A stretch of 64,000 nt of DNA from Blautia hansenii. GTDB taxonomy: Bacteria; Bacillota; Clostridia; Lachnospirales; Lachnospiraceae. The position numbers were made by a program, and so were the translations under genes. Positions 41,771 to 50,927 of this stretch are shown in pieces. Numbering within the stretch: position 1 is the stretch's first letter; the number at the start of each line of letters is the position of its first letter. The notes below the pieces were generated by a model. The model was not told the DNA's origin. It saw nothing but the letters and a program-made list of their open reading frames with translations, and did not search any database. Location of the stretch: assembly GCF_013304445.1 (NCBI RefSeq), contig NZ_JAAITA010000015.1, forward strand, positions 1-64,000. Reading direction: 5' to 3'.

Positions 41771-42811
41771 TCATTCATTTTCAGAAAGAATGGCTCCGCT
41801 TCCCACCGTGCTTTCTGCTTTTTCTTTTTTACGGTCAAGACCTGCAAAGAAACCGGCAATCAAGGTTCCGGAAATGGAATGCCATACACAGGATACCGCA
41901 CAGATAATTGCGGACTGCGGGGTGCTGGCAAACTGTGCCGTAGTAGTGGCCAGGTTGGTGGCAAGTCCCGCATTCTGCATACCCACTTCAATAGAGATTG
42001 TTCTTTTCTTCGCAGTGTTCATGCCTGTCAGTTTACCGGCACCGTAGCCCAACAGATAGCCCAGTCCGTTATGAAGCAGAACAGCTACAAAAATGACAAC
42101 ACCTGAGTTGAAGAAGTTTGCGCTCTGTGAAGAAATGACACCGCCTACTACGCAGGCCAGACCCAATACAGCAACACCGGGCATCATTTTCTGGATATTC
42201 TGGAAAGTCTTTTTCTTTCCCCAGAGATAGTTAAGAAGAAATCCTACGGCAATAGGAAGAATCACGGTTTCGATAATGGACACAAACATGGGCAGCCCCT
42301 GAATATTGATTTTTGTTCCGCTTGCCAGAAAAGAAACCAGAAGCGGTGTCATAATCGGGGACAGCAGTGTGGATACCGTAGTCATGCCCACAGAAAAGGC
42401 CACGTCACCGCCGCACAGGTAGGACATGATATTGGAGGAAACTCCCCCCGGACAACAGCCTACTAAAATCAGTCCCAGGGCAATGCCATCCGGCAAATGC
42501 AGGGCACGGCTGACCGCAAAAGCCAGAAACGGCATAATCAGATATTGGGCAGCTGCACCGATACAGATATCCAGAGGACGCTGCGCCAAAATTTTAAAAT
42601 CCTGGGTCGTCAGTGTCAGTCCCATACTGAACATGATAATTCCGATAATCAAAGACTGGCTGGTAAATTTATTGCCCACCATATCTGTAAACAACTGGAA
42701 GTTGACCCAGCCCATCAGCCCCGGAAGGAAAAAGGTGACAACCGCTATGGCAATCACCACGGCCGAAGTGTAATTGGATAGAAATTTGCTTGCTTTTTGT
42801 AATGCTTTCAT
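41771..42811 (-). CDS. Bile acid:sodium symporter (SBF) family transporter
   Basis: A 346-residue membrane protein with nine to ten segments. Motifs such as GIIMFSMGLTLTTQDFK, GLILVGCCPGGVSSNIMSYLCGGDVAFSV and EVGMQNAGLATNLA are typical of the bacterial SBF group, whose members carry bile acids, pantothenate precursors or organic acids with sodium. ATG 42811 follows GGAGG; the long open frame upstream is leader RNA. A T-box leader upstream argues that the cargo is linked to an amino acid, for instance its keto acid (inference). Confidence 0.88.
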   Translation of the reverse strand: MKALQKASKFLSNYTSAVVIAIAVVTFFLPGLMGWVNFQLFTDMVGNKFTSQSLIIGIIMFSMGLTLTTQDFKILAQRPLDICIGAAAQYLIMPFLAFAVSRALHLPDGIALGLILVGCCPGGVSSNIMSYLCGGDVAFSVGMTTVSTLLSPIMTPLLVSFLASGTKINIQGLPMFVSIIETVILPIAVGFLLNYLWGKKKTFQNIQKMMPGVAVLGLACVVGGVISSQSANFFNSGVVIFVAVLLHNGLGYLLGYGAGKLTGMNTAKKRTISIEVGMQNAGLATNLATTTAQFASTPQSAIICAVSCVWHSISGTLIAGFFAGLDRKKEKAESTVGSGAILSENE

Positions 42812-42870
42812 AGAAATCCTCCTTCTTCTGTGCAAACACCCAAGAAAAGTTTCATGAACTTTCACACGAC

Positions 42871-43160
42871 AAAAAGCCCCCTCCGGCTCTTGCCGAAAGG
42901 GACGAATATAATCCGCGGTACCACCCTCATTCTGCAGATTTCCTGCAGCGCTCACATACTTCATATGTTTTCCCTTTAACGGAGGATTCCGGCTGAACCT
43001 ACTGCTTCTTTCAGTCAGCTCCTTAGGGAGGATATTCACATTTCCCGCTATATCTGCTTTCACCAAACGCAGACTCTCTGAAATACCGTTCTGAAATATG
43101 ACCTTGTTCCCTTCATCGGATTTCGGTGTTTTATCACATTAATATGTTGTAATTGATTTA
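42871..43160 (-). ncRNA. T-box riboswitch leader
   Basis: On the minus strand the leader carries AGAGAG and GGTGAAAGC of stem I, the invariant T-box AGGGTGGTACCGCG (42914-42927) and a terminator (stem within 42875-42903, then TTTTT at 42871-42875). The helix CATATTTC/GAAATGTG places the specifier loop at GAATATCC (43030-43037). By analogy with the glyQS register the specifier is ATC (isoleucine, 43031-43033); a one-base shift gives TAT (tyrosine). The T-box base opposite the tRNA discriminator is T, calling for a tRNA with A73. Confidence 0.92.
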
Positions 43161-43166
43161 ATAACC

Positions 43167-43194
43167 ATTATAGCCCTGATTTCTGAAATGTCAA
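43167..43194 (-). promoter_or_regulatory. Promoter of the T-box transcript
   Basis: On the minus strand TTGACA (43189-43194), 16 bases, TATAAT (43167-43172), shortly before stem I of the T-box. Confidence 0.8.
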
Positions 43195-43236
43195 CTACTT
43201 TTTTTATTTTCCGCCATTTTCCTTTCATCATGGAGC

Positions 43237-44595
43237 TTATGCAAACATAGAAACGACCAGTCCTACAAGCAAACTTGTAACACCTACGATTGTCTCCATA
43301 ATGGTCCAGGTTTTCAATGTAGTCTTTTCATCAATTTCCAGAAATGTTCCCACCAGCCAGAAACCTGCATCATTCACATGACTCAAAGCCGTAGCTCCCC
43401 CGCAGATAGCCAGACACATAGCCCCGCGGTACAACATATTCTCTCCCATGACCGCCGGCATAGAAGCCATGATACCTGATGCCATAGTAATGGCTACAAT
43501 AGAACTTCCTACAGACGCTCTCACAAGAAGCGCAATGAAAAAAGCCACAAGTATCAGAGGTAAGTCACTGTTCTCCAGCATAGGTCCAATCACATTTCCC
43601 AGGCCGGAATCCTGAAGCATCCAGCGGATAACACCACCGCTGGCAATCACCAGAAGAATCATGCCAACCGGGCGCAAAGAGTGCTCCAGTATCTGCTTCA
43701 ACTGACTTTTGGACATTCCTCTCCGTATTCCAAGAAAATACATAGAGAATAAAGTAGCTATCGTAAGTGCCAGAAAAGGTTCTCCTAAAAATTTCAATCC
43801 ATCTTTAACTTCTTGTGGAAAAGGCATGTATTCTGCAAGTGTACTGCAAAGAATCAATACCAGCGGCACCAGAATAACCCCCAGCACAAGTCCGAAAGAA
43901 GGAAAGGTTTCCTCCTTTTCATCATGAATTTCCTTTACATTCTGGGGTAACTCGGTAAAAATCTTATTTCCAATAAATCTGCCCCAGATAATTCCTGCTG
44001 TGGTCATGCTGAGAATTGCTGTAGGAACGCCAAGTAAAATCATAGTTCCCAGATTTACGCCAAGAGCATCGGAGACCAGCACAGACGCAGCAGAAGGCGG
44101 CACGAAGGCATATCCGCTGGCCAATCCTGCCAGAAGAGGAATCGCATAATACAGGGTGGACTTTCGGGTCTGCTTTGCCACGCTGAAAACCAGCGGAATC
44201 AATACCACAACTCCGGCTTCAAAAAATACTGTAGTTCCAATGACCAGTCCGGTGATAGCCAGCGCTGCCCCTGCCTTTTTCTGTCCAAATCTGTTGATTA
44301 ACGTCTGGGCAACTACTCTCGCACCTCCGCTGGATTCCAGAATGCCTCCAAACATAGAGCCAAGTCCTACCAGTAAGGCAATTCCCTGAAGGGTTTCTCC
44401 CACTCCCTTTTCCACAGTCTCAGAAATCATAGACAGCGGCATGCCTGCTCCGATTCCAATGAGAATAGCGGAAATCATCATAGATAACACCGGGTGCAAT
44501 TTCATTTTGATAATAAGCACCAGCAAAACTACAATTCCAACTGCGGCAGCCACCATCAGTCTTGTTGGGTCGGCTGTAAATGTTGTATCTGCCAT
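43237..44595 (-). CDS. GntP family gluconate/organic acid permease
   Basis: A 452-residue permease with twelve or more membrane segments. KMKLHPVLSMMISAILIGIGAG, GGILESSGGARVVAQTLINRFG and the C-terminal ALSHVNDAGFWLVGTFLEI are GntP signatures. Members bring in gluconate, glycerate or related sugar acids. AGGAGG precedes the ATG. No kinase or dehydratase is next to it. The divergent FadR-type gene is the likely regulator. Confidence 0.94.
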   Translation of the reverse strand: MADTTFTADPTRLMVAAAVGIVVLLVLIIKMKLHPVLSMMISAILIGIGAGMPLSMISETVEKGVGETLQGIALLVGLGSMFGGILESSGGARVVAQTLINRFGQKKAGAALAITGLVIGTTVFFEAGVVVLIPLVFSVAKQTRKSTLYYAIPLLAGLASGYAFVPPSAASVLVSDALGVNLGTMILLGVPTAILSMTTAGIIWGRFIGNKIFTELPQNVKEIHDEKEETFPSFGLVLGVILVPLVLILCSTLAEYMPFPQEVKDGLKFLGEPFLALTIATLFSMYFLGIRRGMSKSQLKQILEHSLRPVGMILLVIASGGVIRWMLQDSGLGNVIGPMLENSDLPLILVAFFIALLVRASVGSSIVAITMASGIMASMPAVMGENMLYRGAMCLAICGGATALSHVNDAGFWLVGTFLEIDEKTTLKTWTIMETIVGVTSLLVGLVVSMFA

Positions 44596-44702
44596 TTTTG
44601 TATTCCTCCTAAATCATCTGATGTTTTTTCATGTTTTTTTTGATTTTCACTTTGTTTTTTTGTTTTTACTTCATTGCAATCTATTTATTCTCCAAATTCA
44701 TC

Positions 44703-44747
44703 CGATGTTTAACATTATAATTTTTTCATTTGCAAAAAACAACATCG
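44703..44747 (-). promoter_or_regulatory. gntP promoter flanked by a candidate operator
   Basis: CGATGTT (44703-44709) and AACATCG (44741-44747) face each other at a distance of 31 bases. Between them on the minus strand lies TATAAT (44714-44719), with a weak TTGTTT 17 bases upstream that runs into the second arm. The arms could be FadR-type regulator sites on both sides of the core promoter. The rest of this 268-base intergenic stretch is T-rich with no gene. Confidence 0.5.
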
Positions 44748-44793
44748 TAATTTTATCCAATTTTCACTTTTGTTTTTTGTGCATTTTCACGAT

Positions 44794-44823
44794 TTGACAA
44801 GAAATCTCCTTCTACTTTATTAT
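44794..44823 (+). promoter_or_regulatory. Promoter of the FadR-type regulator gene
   Basis: TTGACA (44794-44799), 18 bases, TATTAT (44818-44823), 40 bases before the start codon. Confidence 0.65.
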
Positions 44824-44863
44824 ATAGAACAAAGGATACATTTAAAAGAAACGAGGAAAACGT

Positions 44864-45568
44864 ATGACCAATCCGATCTCACCAGACGCTTTAGATGAAA
44901 AAAGTCTTCCGCAGAAAATAGCCGAGGATATCATTGCATTGATTTTAGAAGAACATCTGCAGCCCGGAGACAAGCTGCCTAACGAATCAAACCTGTCGAA
45001 TCGGCTCCATGCCGGGCGCAGTTCCATTCGTGAAGCCATGAAGCTTCTCGCTTCCCGAAATATTGTCACTATCCGTCAGGGTTCCGGAACTTATGTAGCT
45101 GCTTCTCCCGGAATGGTAGAAGACCCTCTTGGTTTCACTTTTATAGGCGATAAAAAGAAACTGGTGGCAGACTTGCTGGACGTACGCTTTTTACTTGAAC
45201 CTTCCATTGCTGCAATGGCTGCAAAATGGGCAGATGAAAACGACATCCGGAAAATCACTGCTTTGTGCAGCGAAGTGGAAGATTTACTGCTCCAACAGAA
45301 AAATCACATTCAAAAAGATATTGAATTTCATACGGCCATTGCCATGAGCAGCAAGAATCTGGTGGTTCCCCGCCTGATTCCTGTCATTAACAGTTCTATT
45401 CCTTTGTTTGTGGAAATAACCAAAAGCCGTCTCTACACAGAGACGATAGAAACTCACAGGGAAATCACAGAAGCTATCTGCGCCCACGACTCTGTCCGTG
45501 CGCAGGATGCCATGTACTTGCATTTAGTCTATAACCGGCGACTGATTCAGAAAATGGCAGAAACCTGA
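44864..45568 (+). CDS. FadR/GntR family regulator with FCD domain
   Basis: A 234-residue regulator. The N-terminal winged helix (about 15-80) has LQPGDKLPNESNLSNRLHAGRSSIREAMKLLASRNIVTIRQGSGTYV. The C-terminal all-helical FCD ligand domain (about 100-225) has DLLDVRFLLEPSIAAMAA and the metal/ligand histidines in DIEFHTAIA and ETHREITEAI. It is divergent from the GntP permease and likely responds to its substrate or a sugar-acid breakdown product. Confidence 0.93.
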   Translation: MTNPISPDALDEKSLPQKIAEDIIALILEEHLQPGDKLPNESNLSNRLHAGRSSIREAMKLLASRNIVTIRQGSGTYVAASPGMVEDPLGFTFIGDKKKLVADLLDVRFLLEPSIAAMAAKWADENDIRKITALCSEVEDLLLQQKNHIQKDIEFHTAIAMSSKNLVVPRLIPVINSSIPLFVEITKSRLYTETIETHREITEAICAHDSVRAQDAMYLHLVYNRRLIQKMAET

Positions 45569-45585
45569 TATTTTCTGGCCCGCAG

Positions 45586-45642
45586 ATAAAAAGAGAGACT
45601 TCTCAGCAGCCCTCCAGGGTCTATCTGAAAAAAGTCTCTCTT
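45586..45642 (-). terminator. Terminator of the YtrA-type operon
   Basis: AAGAGAGACTT (45591-45601) pairs with AAGTCTCTCTT (45632-45642). Read on the minus strand the stem is followed by TTTTTAT. It closes the three-gene minus-strand operon and may also stop the convergent FadR-type gene. Confidence 0.75.
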
Positions 45643-45668
45643 CGCTCATTGCTAAAAATATTTTTCCT

Positions 45669-46319
45669 CTACAGCTCTTTTTTCTCCATAATTTTGACAC
45701 TGATACTGTAGGAGATTCCCAATGCCAGTACACACAACACGATACTGCCCAAAATATATCCCCATACGGGAATATCTGCCAAAAATCCCACGGCTTTCTC
45801 TGCTTCTATGCTAAGATGAAGCAGACGATTGAGCACAGCTATACTTCCCATTACTGCTATCACAATAGCAAAGAGAAAAATTCTTCCCTTTTCACTCCCA
45901 AATTTCAGTTGTATGGGAATCATAATTGCAAAAAAAACTATCATAATTACAGCTGTGACTCCTCCTTGAACAAAATAGGGAATCATCAGAAAATCATCAT
46001 GGAATATGCCATATCCTATACCCAAAAGCTGGCATAACACCAAAGTTCCAACTCCACAGATTATGCCGTACACATATTTTTCTCCTGCGTATTCTCTTCT
46101 GCTAACCGGAAGAATCAGCAAAAAGGGCAGGCTATTGTCAATCTCATCATAACTGATAGTAGATATGGTAAAAAAGCAGAAGCCAAAAGGCAGATAGACG
46201 GTAAGAAAACCCACATTGCCTCCGGCCAGCGCCGGAATCATTCCAATCAGCAGCAACATCAAAAAAAATCTTCGCTGTCCCTTCATCAGGGCAAAATCTT
46301 TCAGTAATAATCCTTTCAT
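45669..46319 (-). CDS. ABC-2 type permease of the YtrA-type operon
   Basis: A 216-residue protein with six membrane segments (about 17-33, 42-58, 82-104, 112-132, 142-160, 185-208). SYDEIDNSLPFLLILPVSRREYAGEKYV in the first cytoplasmic loop is common among small ABC-2 permeases paired with YtrA-regulated ATPases. It overlaps the ATPase gene by ATGA. Such transporters often protect against cell-wall-active compounds. Confidence 0.85.
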   Translation of the reverse strand: MKGLLLKDFALMKGQRRFFLMLLLIGMIPALAGGNVGFLTVYLPFGFCFFTISTISYDEIDNSLPFLLILPVSRREYAGEKYVYGIICGVGTLVLCQLLGIGYGIFHDDFLMIPYFVQGGVTAVIMIVFFAIMIPIQLKFGSEKGRIFLFAIVIAVMGSIAVLNRLLHLSIEAEKAVGFLADIPVWGYILGSIVLCVLALGISYSISVKIMEKKEL

Positions 46320-47167
46320 ATTGCTTCTCCCTTCACCATCATGGCAATCACTTCGTCCACGTTTCCCTTTTCTAACGCAAGGTTAGGATAATTTTCCATA
46401 TAAAACTGCTTTTCTCTGGTCAGACAACGATAACCATAGCTTTCTTTCATTACCCGCAGCAAATACTGTTTTTCCATGGCATCGAACTGGCTCTGTGTCA
46501 CCTTTAAAATACCGTACTGCCCCAGCAGTACATCCATTTCCTCATGAAGTACAATCTCTCCGTTGTCTATCATATACAAATCATCACAAAGCCCCTCCAA
46601 ATCTGTAGAAATATGAGAGCTAATCAAAATGGTTCTCTCTTCGTTTTCCTCCATGTAGGCCCGCAGCATATCCAACAACTCTTCTCTGGCCAGAACATCC
46701 AGTCCGGTGGTGGGCTCATCCAAAAGCAGTAAATCTGCTTTATGAGTAATGGCTGCCAGAATTTTCGCCTTTGCCAGCATACCTGTGGAAAACTCTTTGA
46801 TTCTTTTGTCTGCCGGAAGTTGATAGCGGCGGCAGTATTCCCGGAACATGGCTCTGTCAAACCGGGGGTACATCCGGGAAAGCACGGTTTCCATATCTTT
46901 CATCGTAAGATATGTATTAAATCCCCCATTTGCCAGCACCACTCCCATCCGCTGCTTTTCCGCTTTTGTCCAGGTATGTATCTCCTTTCCGAAAACCTCT
47001 ATGCTTCCTCCGTCTATGGAAATCAGCCCTAAAACAGATTTAAAGGTTGTGCTCTTTCCCGCACCGTTGGAGCCCACCAGTCCGGTAATGCAGCCTGCGG
47101 GAATTTCCATGGAACAATTTAACTCAAAGGTTCCGTAAGACTTTCTTAAATCTTTGATTTTCAACAT
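46316..47167 (-). CDS. ABC transporter ATPase of the YtrA-type operon
   Basis: A 283-residue ATPase. Walker A GSNGAGKSTTFKSVLG, signature-like region KEFSTGMLAKAKILAAI (STGM instead of SGGQ, usual in this group), Walker B LLLLDEPTTGLDV, switch ISSHISTDLEGL. A C-terminal extension of about 70 residues follows. It is three bases from the GntR gene and overlaps the permease gene, forming the operon regulator-ATPase-permease. Confidence 0.92.
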   Translation of the reverse strand: MLKIKDLRKSYGTFELNCSMEIPAGCITGLVGSNGAGKSTTFKSVLGLISIDGGSIEVFGKEIHTWTKAEKQRMGVVLANGGFNTYLTMKDMETVLSRMYPRFDRAMFREYCRRYQLPADKRIKEFSTGMLAKAKILAAITHKADLLLLDEPTTGLDVLAREELLDMLRAYMEENEERTILISSHISTDLEGLCDDLYMIDNGEIVLHEEMDVLLGQYGILKVTQSQFDAMEKQYLLRVMKESYGYRCLTREKQFYMENYPNLALEKGNVDEVIAMMVKGEAI

Positions 47168-47170
47168 ACT

Positions 47171-47542
47171 CTATTCCTCCATAATCAGGTCGAAAACTGC
47201 CCGGATATCTTCCTCTGTCATGCCGTACCTTCTGGCTTTCTCTATGGCATGCTCAAATTCTGCCTCTATTTCCTTCTGCTGCTCCTGCAGCTTGGCATCC
47301 CGGTTGGCCTGGGCCACATAAGTCCCCTTTCCGTGTACGGTAATGGTAAAGCCTTCTGCCTCCAGGGTATCGTAAGATTTCTTTACTGTGAGGGCGCTGA
47401 TTTTCAATTCTTTTGCCAGACCGCGCACAGAAGGAAGAATCTCTCCCGGATTTAATTCTTCGTTTAATATCATAGTTTTTATCTGGTCCACGAGCTGCTC
47501 GTAAATGGGGACCATGGATGAGTGATGGATTATAATCTTCAT
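47171..47542 (-). CDS. YtrA-type GntR family regulator
   Basis: A 123-residue repressor. The winged helix covers residues 5-75 (PIYEQLVDQIKTMILNEELNPGE, LPSVRGLAKELKISALTVKKSYDTLE, HGKGTYVA), followed by a short helical tail for dimerisation (about 85-120), as in YtrA. ATG 47542 has GAGGAGG upstream. It likely represses its own operon through the repeat array at 47561-47617. Confidence 0.93.
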   Translation of the reverse strand: MKIIIHHSSMVPIYEQLVDQIKTMILNEELNPGEILPSVRGLAKELKISALTVKKSYDTLEAEGFTITVHGKGTYVAQANRDAKLQEQQKEIEAEFEHAIEKARRYGMTEEDIRAVFDLIMEE

Positions 47543-47560
47543 GGTTTTCCTCCTCTTGCA

Positions 47561-47617
47561 AACAGTATATAACAGCATAGAACTGTTGTCAACTGTTTTA
47601 TACTGTTATATACTGTT
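47561..47617 (-). promoter_or_regulatory. Promoter inside a phased operator array
   Basis: AACAGTATATAACAG (47561-47575) and its exact reverse complement (47603-47617) flank two more CTGTT units at 47583 and 47593. The AACAG/CTGTT half-sites start at 47561, 47571, 47583, 47593, 47603 and 47613, ten bases apart within each orientation. On the minus strand TTGACA (47587-47592), 17 bases and TATACT (47564-47569) lie within the array, so bound repressor would cover both hexamers. Confidence 0.88.
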
Positions 47618-47633
47618 TTTTATTTTTTAAGAG

Positions 47634-47679
47634 AAAAACCGCTGCGACAGACATTTTTCTGTCTCACGCAGCGGTTTTT
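47634..47679. terminator. Bidirectional terminator
   Basis: AAAAACCGCTGCG (47634-47646) pairs with CGCAGCGGTTTTT (47667-47679), with a small inner CAGACA/TGTCT-type stem. It stops the minus-strand ABC operon at 47709-50845 before the YtrA-type promoter. Confidence 0.9.
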
Positions 47680-47708
47680 CCTGCAACTCTATGTTTCCAA
47701 TCTATTTG

Positions 47709-50174
47709 TCATTCGCTGAAGCGAATTCTTTCCATTAAAGACTCTTTTTTCAAAGATTTTCCAATGGCCGTACTGAGGATAACCTGAAGCAGTATCATCA
47801 CAATAATCAGACCAAGAATCGCCTGGGTAGGATAATGGAAATACTGAATCCCCATGATATGGTTTTCTTTTGCATAGAGGAAAAACAGGTAACCTGTAAA
47901 ACTGCCCAGACTCACAGAGCAAAGCAGAGTTCCCATGGTATAGAACAGTCCTTCCAGATTCAGCATCTTCACAAGCTGTTTATCTGACAAGCCGATGGCC
48001 TGCATCATACCAAGTTCTTTCTTCCTCACATGAATGCTGTTTATCATGGTATTCATCATGTTCATCATACAGATAACACCTAAGATTCCAAGGAAAACAT
48101 AGCAGGACAGATACATAAAGGACATAGATGTTTTATATTCTTCATACCCCTTCTGCCAGGAATCTGCAAGCTCGATACCACCGGCCTTTTCACAGGCAGC
48201 AACCAAGGCCTTTTCCAACTCTGCATCATAGTCCTTGTCTGCAAAAATACTCAGGGCGTCATTGACATTGTATTGGCTCATAGCATTGACTGCGCTCTTG
48301 GCAGTGAGAAAAGTTGAATAATTGACAATACCCTCTGAATAATTCCCAATTGCCGCAATCTCCAGGCTTTTCTCCTTTTCTACATTGCCGTCCGAATACT
48401 GGAACGTAATTTTATCTCCTACTTTCAGTTCCGGATACCAGTGAAGCGCTGTCTTAGAAAGAATGACTTTATTGCCTTTCTGCAGTTCTTCATAAGTTAC
48501 TTTTCCTTCTACAATACCCTTTTCCAGTATTTCAGCATAATTTTCCGAGTAACCTACAAGGGATAACTGTTCTTCAAATTTTTTATTCTTCAATGGAATA
48601 CACGGTTTTACTTCTGTCTTCTCCACACCATCCAGACTCTCAATTCCCCGGATAAATTCCGGTGTCAGAGGATTGTTCTGCTGAACCTGACTCCATTCCA
48701 GTTCCGGATGTTCTTTATTTCCGGATTCTGTAATAACAGAAAGATAATACTGTCCGTCAATACTGGAAGCAGCAGACTCTCTGGGAGCTGCGCAGGATAA
48801 ACCGGCAGACACGGTCACGAAGAAAACTCCGGTAATCGCCATGGAAACAATGGTAATCACTGTTCTCTTTTTATTCCTTGACAGATTGGAGCAGGTCAGG
48901 CGGAACAAGTTCAGATATTCGTAACCCTTTCTCGTTCCTTTTCCCTTACGGCCTTCTCCGTTATAGCGAAGCGCCTCTATGGGAGAAATTCGGGCGGCAA
49001 TTTTCATAGGCTTCAAAAGTGAAAGGTAAACGGTCATAAGCGCCACACCTGCAGCCAGAAAATACAGCCATGCATGAAGATACTGTACTTTGTGATTCTT
49101 TACAATCTCAGATATGGCAGTTATCACCATGTCTTCTTTCTTATCCGCATTTATGATTTTATACATCAAAGGAAAAACTCCCTCCAATGTAGCTGTTCCT
49201 GCCAACAGACCTGCCGGAATGGCAAACGCTGCCGTAAAAAATCCTTCCCTCAGAACAATCTGGCGAATCTGGTGTTTTGTGGCTCCTATGGCTTTTAATC
49301 GGCCGTACTCCTGTACCTTATGAATCATGGATACATAATATATACTGTAAATGGTAATCACTCCGGCCAGTACCACAATCAGCATAATCATTATAATCAT
49401 AGGAATGGTAGAGGGATCCACATAATTGGCTGCCAGATATTCTGTATTTACCACCAGGCTGTCTTCAGGAATCTCAAAGGCAGCAGCAATGTCTTTCATC
49501 TCCTCTTCCATGTCATCTGTTGTAGCTGAAGATACCGTTGGAAGGCGAAAATAGACGCGGTAGGAAATGTCTGTCACGGGAAAATCCTGCTTCACAAATT
49601 CTTCAGAAACAAAGGCGCTGTATAACTTCTTGTCTTCATTTATCTGGCTGTCTGCTGTCATACCGCAAATAACGAAATCCTTTTCCCTGCTGTAATCCAG
49701 GCCTTCATTTGTTATAGGCTGGTAGGGCACGCGGATAGTATCACCTATCCTTCCCTCCAGTCCCATGGCCTTTAACAGTCCTTCGGACACCACAATTTCA
49801 TTCTCCTTCTGTGGAAAATGCCCCTCTGCTAATTCTGATTTGTTCAGTTCGGCACAAGTTTCGTCCAGATACACCATACTGATGGTGTATGTTTCGTTTA
49901 CCATAACAGCCGGGTCACACCGCAGGCCCATACTTTCCAGACGGTCCGAAGCCTTCAGATTCTGTGCAGTCTGGGGAGACACGTCGCGATACAGCCCATG
50001 AAAGGTTGGATATACCTGATTTACTGCCGCAAATTCCAGATTCACAACACCAAATCCAACGCCGGGAATCACAAACAGCAGAAGGGTGGTGAGAAAAATG
50101 GCGATACCTGTTAAAATATTTCGGCTTTTATTCGCCCTGATATTGGAGAAAGCCGTTCTGGTTACCGTCTTCAT
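47709..50174 (-). CDS. FtsX-family ABC transporter permease
   Basis: An 821-residue permease with an N-terminal helix, a first outer domain (about 45-250), three membrane segments (about 255-375), a second helix near 430, a second outer domain (about 460-680) and three final segments (about 690-805). Two FtsX domains with VQEYGRLKAIGATKHQIRQIVLREG and VRKKELGMMQAIGLSDKQLVKMLNLEG are clear. It overlaps the ATPase by ATGA. Members act in antibiotic sensing, lipoprotein traffic or cell-wall control; the two-component genes at 53785-55670 may be its partner. Confidence 0.9.
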   Translation of the reverse strand: MKTVTRTAFSNIRANKSRNILTGIAIFLTTLLLFVIPGVGFGVVNLEFAAVNQVYPTFHGLYRDVSPQTAQNLKASDRLESMGLRCDPAVMVNETYTISMVYLDETCAELNKSELAEGHFPQKENEIVVSEGLLKAMGLEGRIGDTIRVPYQPITNEGLDYSREKDFVICGMTADSQINEDKKLYSAFVSEEFVKQDFPVTDISYRVYFRLPTVSSATTDDMEEEMKDIAAAFEIPEDSLVVNTEYLAANYVDPSTIPMIIMIMLIVVLAGVITIYSIYYVSMIHKVQEYGRLKAIGATKHQIRQIVLREGFFTAAFAIPAGLLAGTATLEGVFPLMYKIINADKKEDMVITAISEIVKNHKVQYLHAWLYFLAAGVALMTVYLSLLKPMKIAARISPIEALRYNGEGRKGKGTRKGYEYLNLFRLTCSNLSRNKKRTVITIVSMAITGVFFVTVSAGLSCAAPRESAASSIDGQYYLSVITESGNKEHPELEWSQVQQNNPLTPEFIRGIESLDGVEKTEVKPCIPLKNKKFEEQLSLVGYSENYAEILEKGIVEGKVTYEELQKGNKVILSKTALHWYPELKVGDKITFQYSDGNVEKEKSLEIAAIGNYSEGIVNYSTFLTAKSAVNAMSQYNVNDALSIFADKDYDAELEKALVAACEKAGGIELADSWQKGYEEYKTSMSFMYLSCYVFLGILGVICMMNMMNTMINSIHVRKKELGMMQAIGLSDKQLVKMLNLEGLFYTMGTLLCSVSLGSFTGYLFFLYAKENHIMGIQYFHYPTQAILGLIIVMILLQVILSTAIGKSLKKESLMERIRFSE

Positions 50175-50845
50175 TCTGCCGTCACCACCTTACCGTCTTC
50201 AATGACAATAATCTCGTCTGCCATCTGAGCAATGGTTTCATCATGGGTAATCATCACCAAAGTCTGTCCGTATTTGGTCACACAGGTTTTCAGAAGTGCA
50301 ATAACCTCCAATTCTGTCCGGGAATCCAGATTTCCGGTGGGTTCATCGGCCAGAATAATCGAAGGCCGTGAAGCAAGTGCTCTGGCAATGGCCACTCTCT
50401 GCTTCTGTCCTCCGGAAAGAGCATTGGGAAGATTTTTCAGCTTATCCTCGATGCTAATGGTTTTTATAATTTCCATAACATAATTATGGTCAACCTTTTT
50501 ATTATCCAATCCCAGAGGAAGTACAATATTTTCCCATACGTTCAAAGAAGGAAGCAGATTGTAGTCTTGAAAAATAAAACCTATTTTTTTCCTTCGGAAT
50601 ACTGCAAGCTGTTCATCCTTCAGTTTAAAAATGTCTTCCCCGTCAATAAACACCCTGCCTTTATCCGGTCTGTCCAGACCGCCCATTAAATGCAGCATGG
50701 TACTTTTTCCGGAACCGGACCTTCCTACAATCGCTGTAAACTTCCCTCTCTCTATCGTCAGATTCGTATGGTCTACTGCCTTTACCAGATTTTCTCCCTT
50801 TCCGTAATATTTCTTTAAATTTCTGATTTCTACCATTGGTTTCAT
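50171..50845 (-). CDS. MacB/Bce-type ABC transporter ATPase
   Basis: A 224-residue ATPase. Walker [18 protein letters not shown] loop [16 protein letters not shown], signature [15 protein letters not shown], Walker [14 protein letters not shown], switch [20 protein letters not shown] precedes the ATG. It partners the FtsX permease at 47709. The 109 bases upstream hold TTACA/TGTAA boxes like those before the bceAB genes. Confidence 0.94.
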   Translation of the reverse strand: MKPMVEIRNLKKYYGKGENLVKAVDHTNLTIERGKFTAIVGRSGSGKSTMLHLMGGLDRPDKGRVFIDGEDIFKLKDEQLAVFRRKKIGFIFQDYNLLPSLNVWENIVLPLGLDNKKVDHNYVMEIIKTISIEDKLKNLPNALSGGQKQRVAIARALASRPSIILADEPTGNLDSRTELEVIALLKTCVTKYGQTLVMITHDETIAQMADEIIVIEDGKVVTAE

Positions 50846-50927
50846 CTGTCATGCTCCCTTCTGTTCTGTTCTTTCTGTCTCTACTATGCATAATACAACA
50901 GAAGACTTGCAATTTGCTGACAGGAAC

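Noticed and set aside
41748-41786. 13-base direct repeat TTCATTTTCAGAA on both sides of the bceR start
   Set aside because: Short and AT-rich, probably chance; not enough to claim an insertion scar.
42812-43066. N-terminal extension of the SBF transporter
   Set aside because: The open frame runs through the T-box and its terminator; a GGAGG site and the first membrane segment support the start at 42811.
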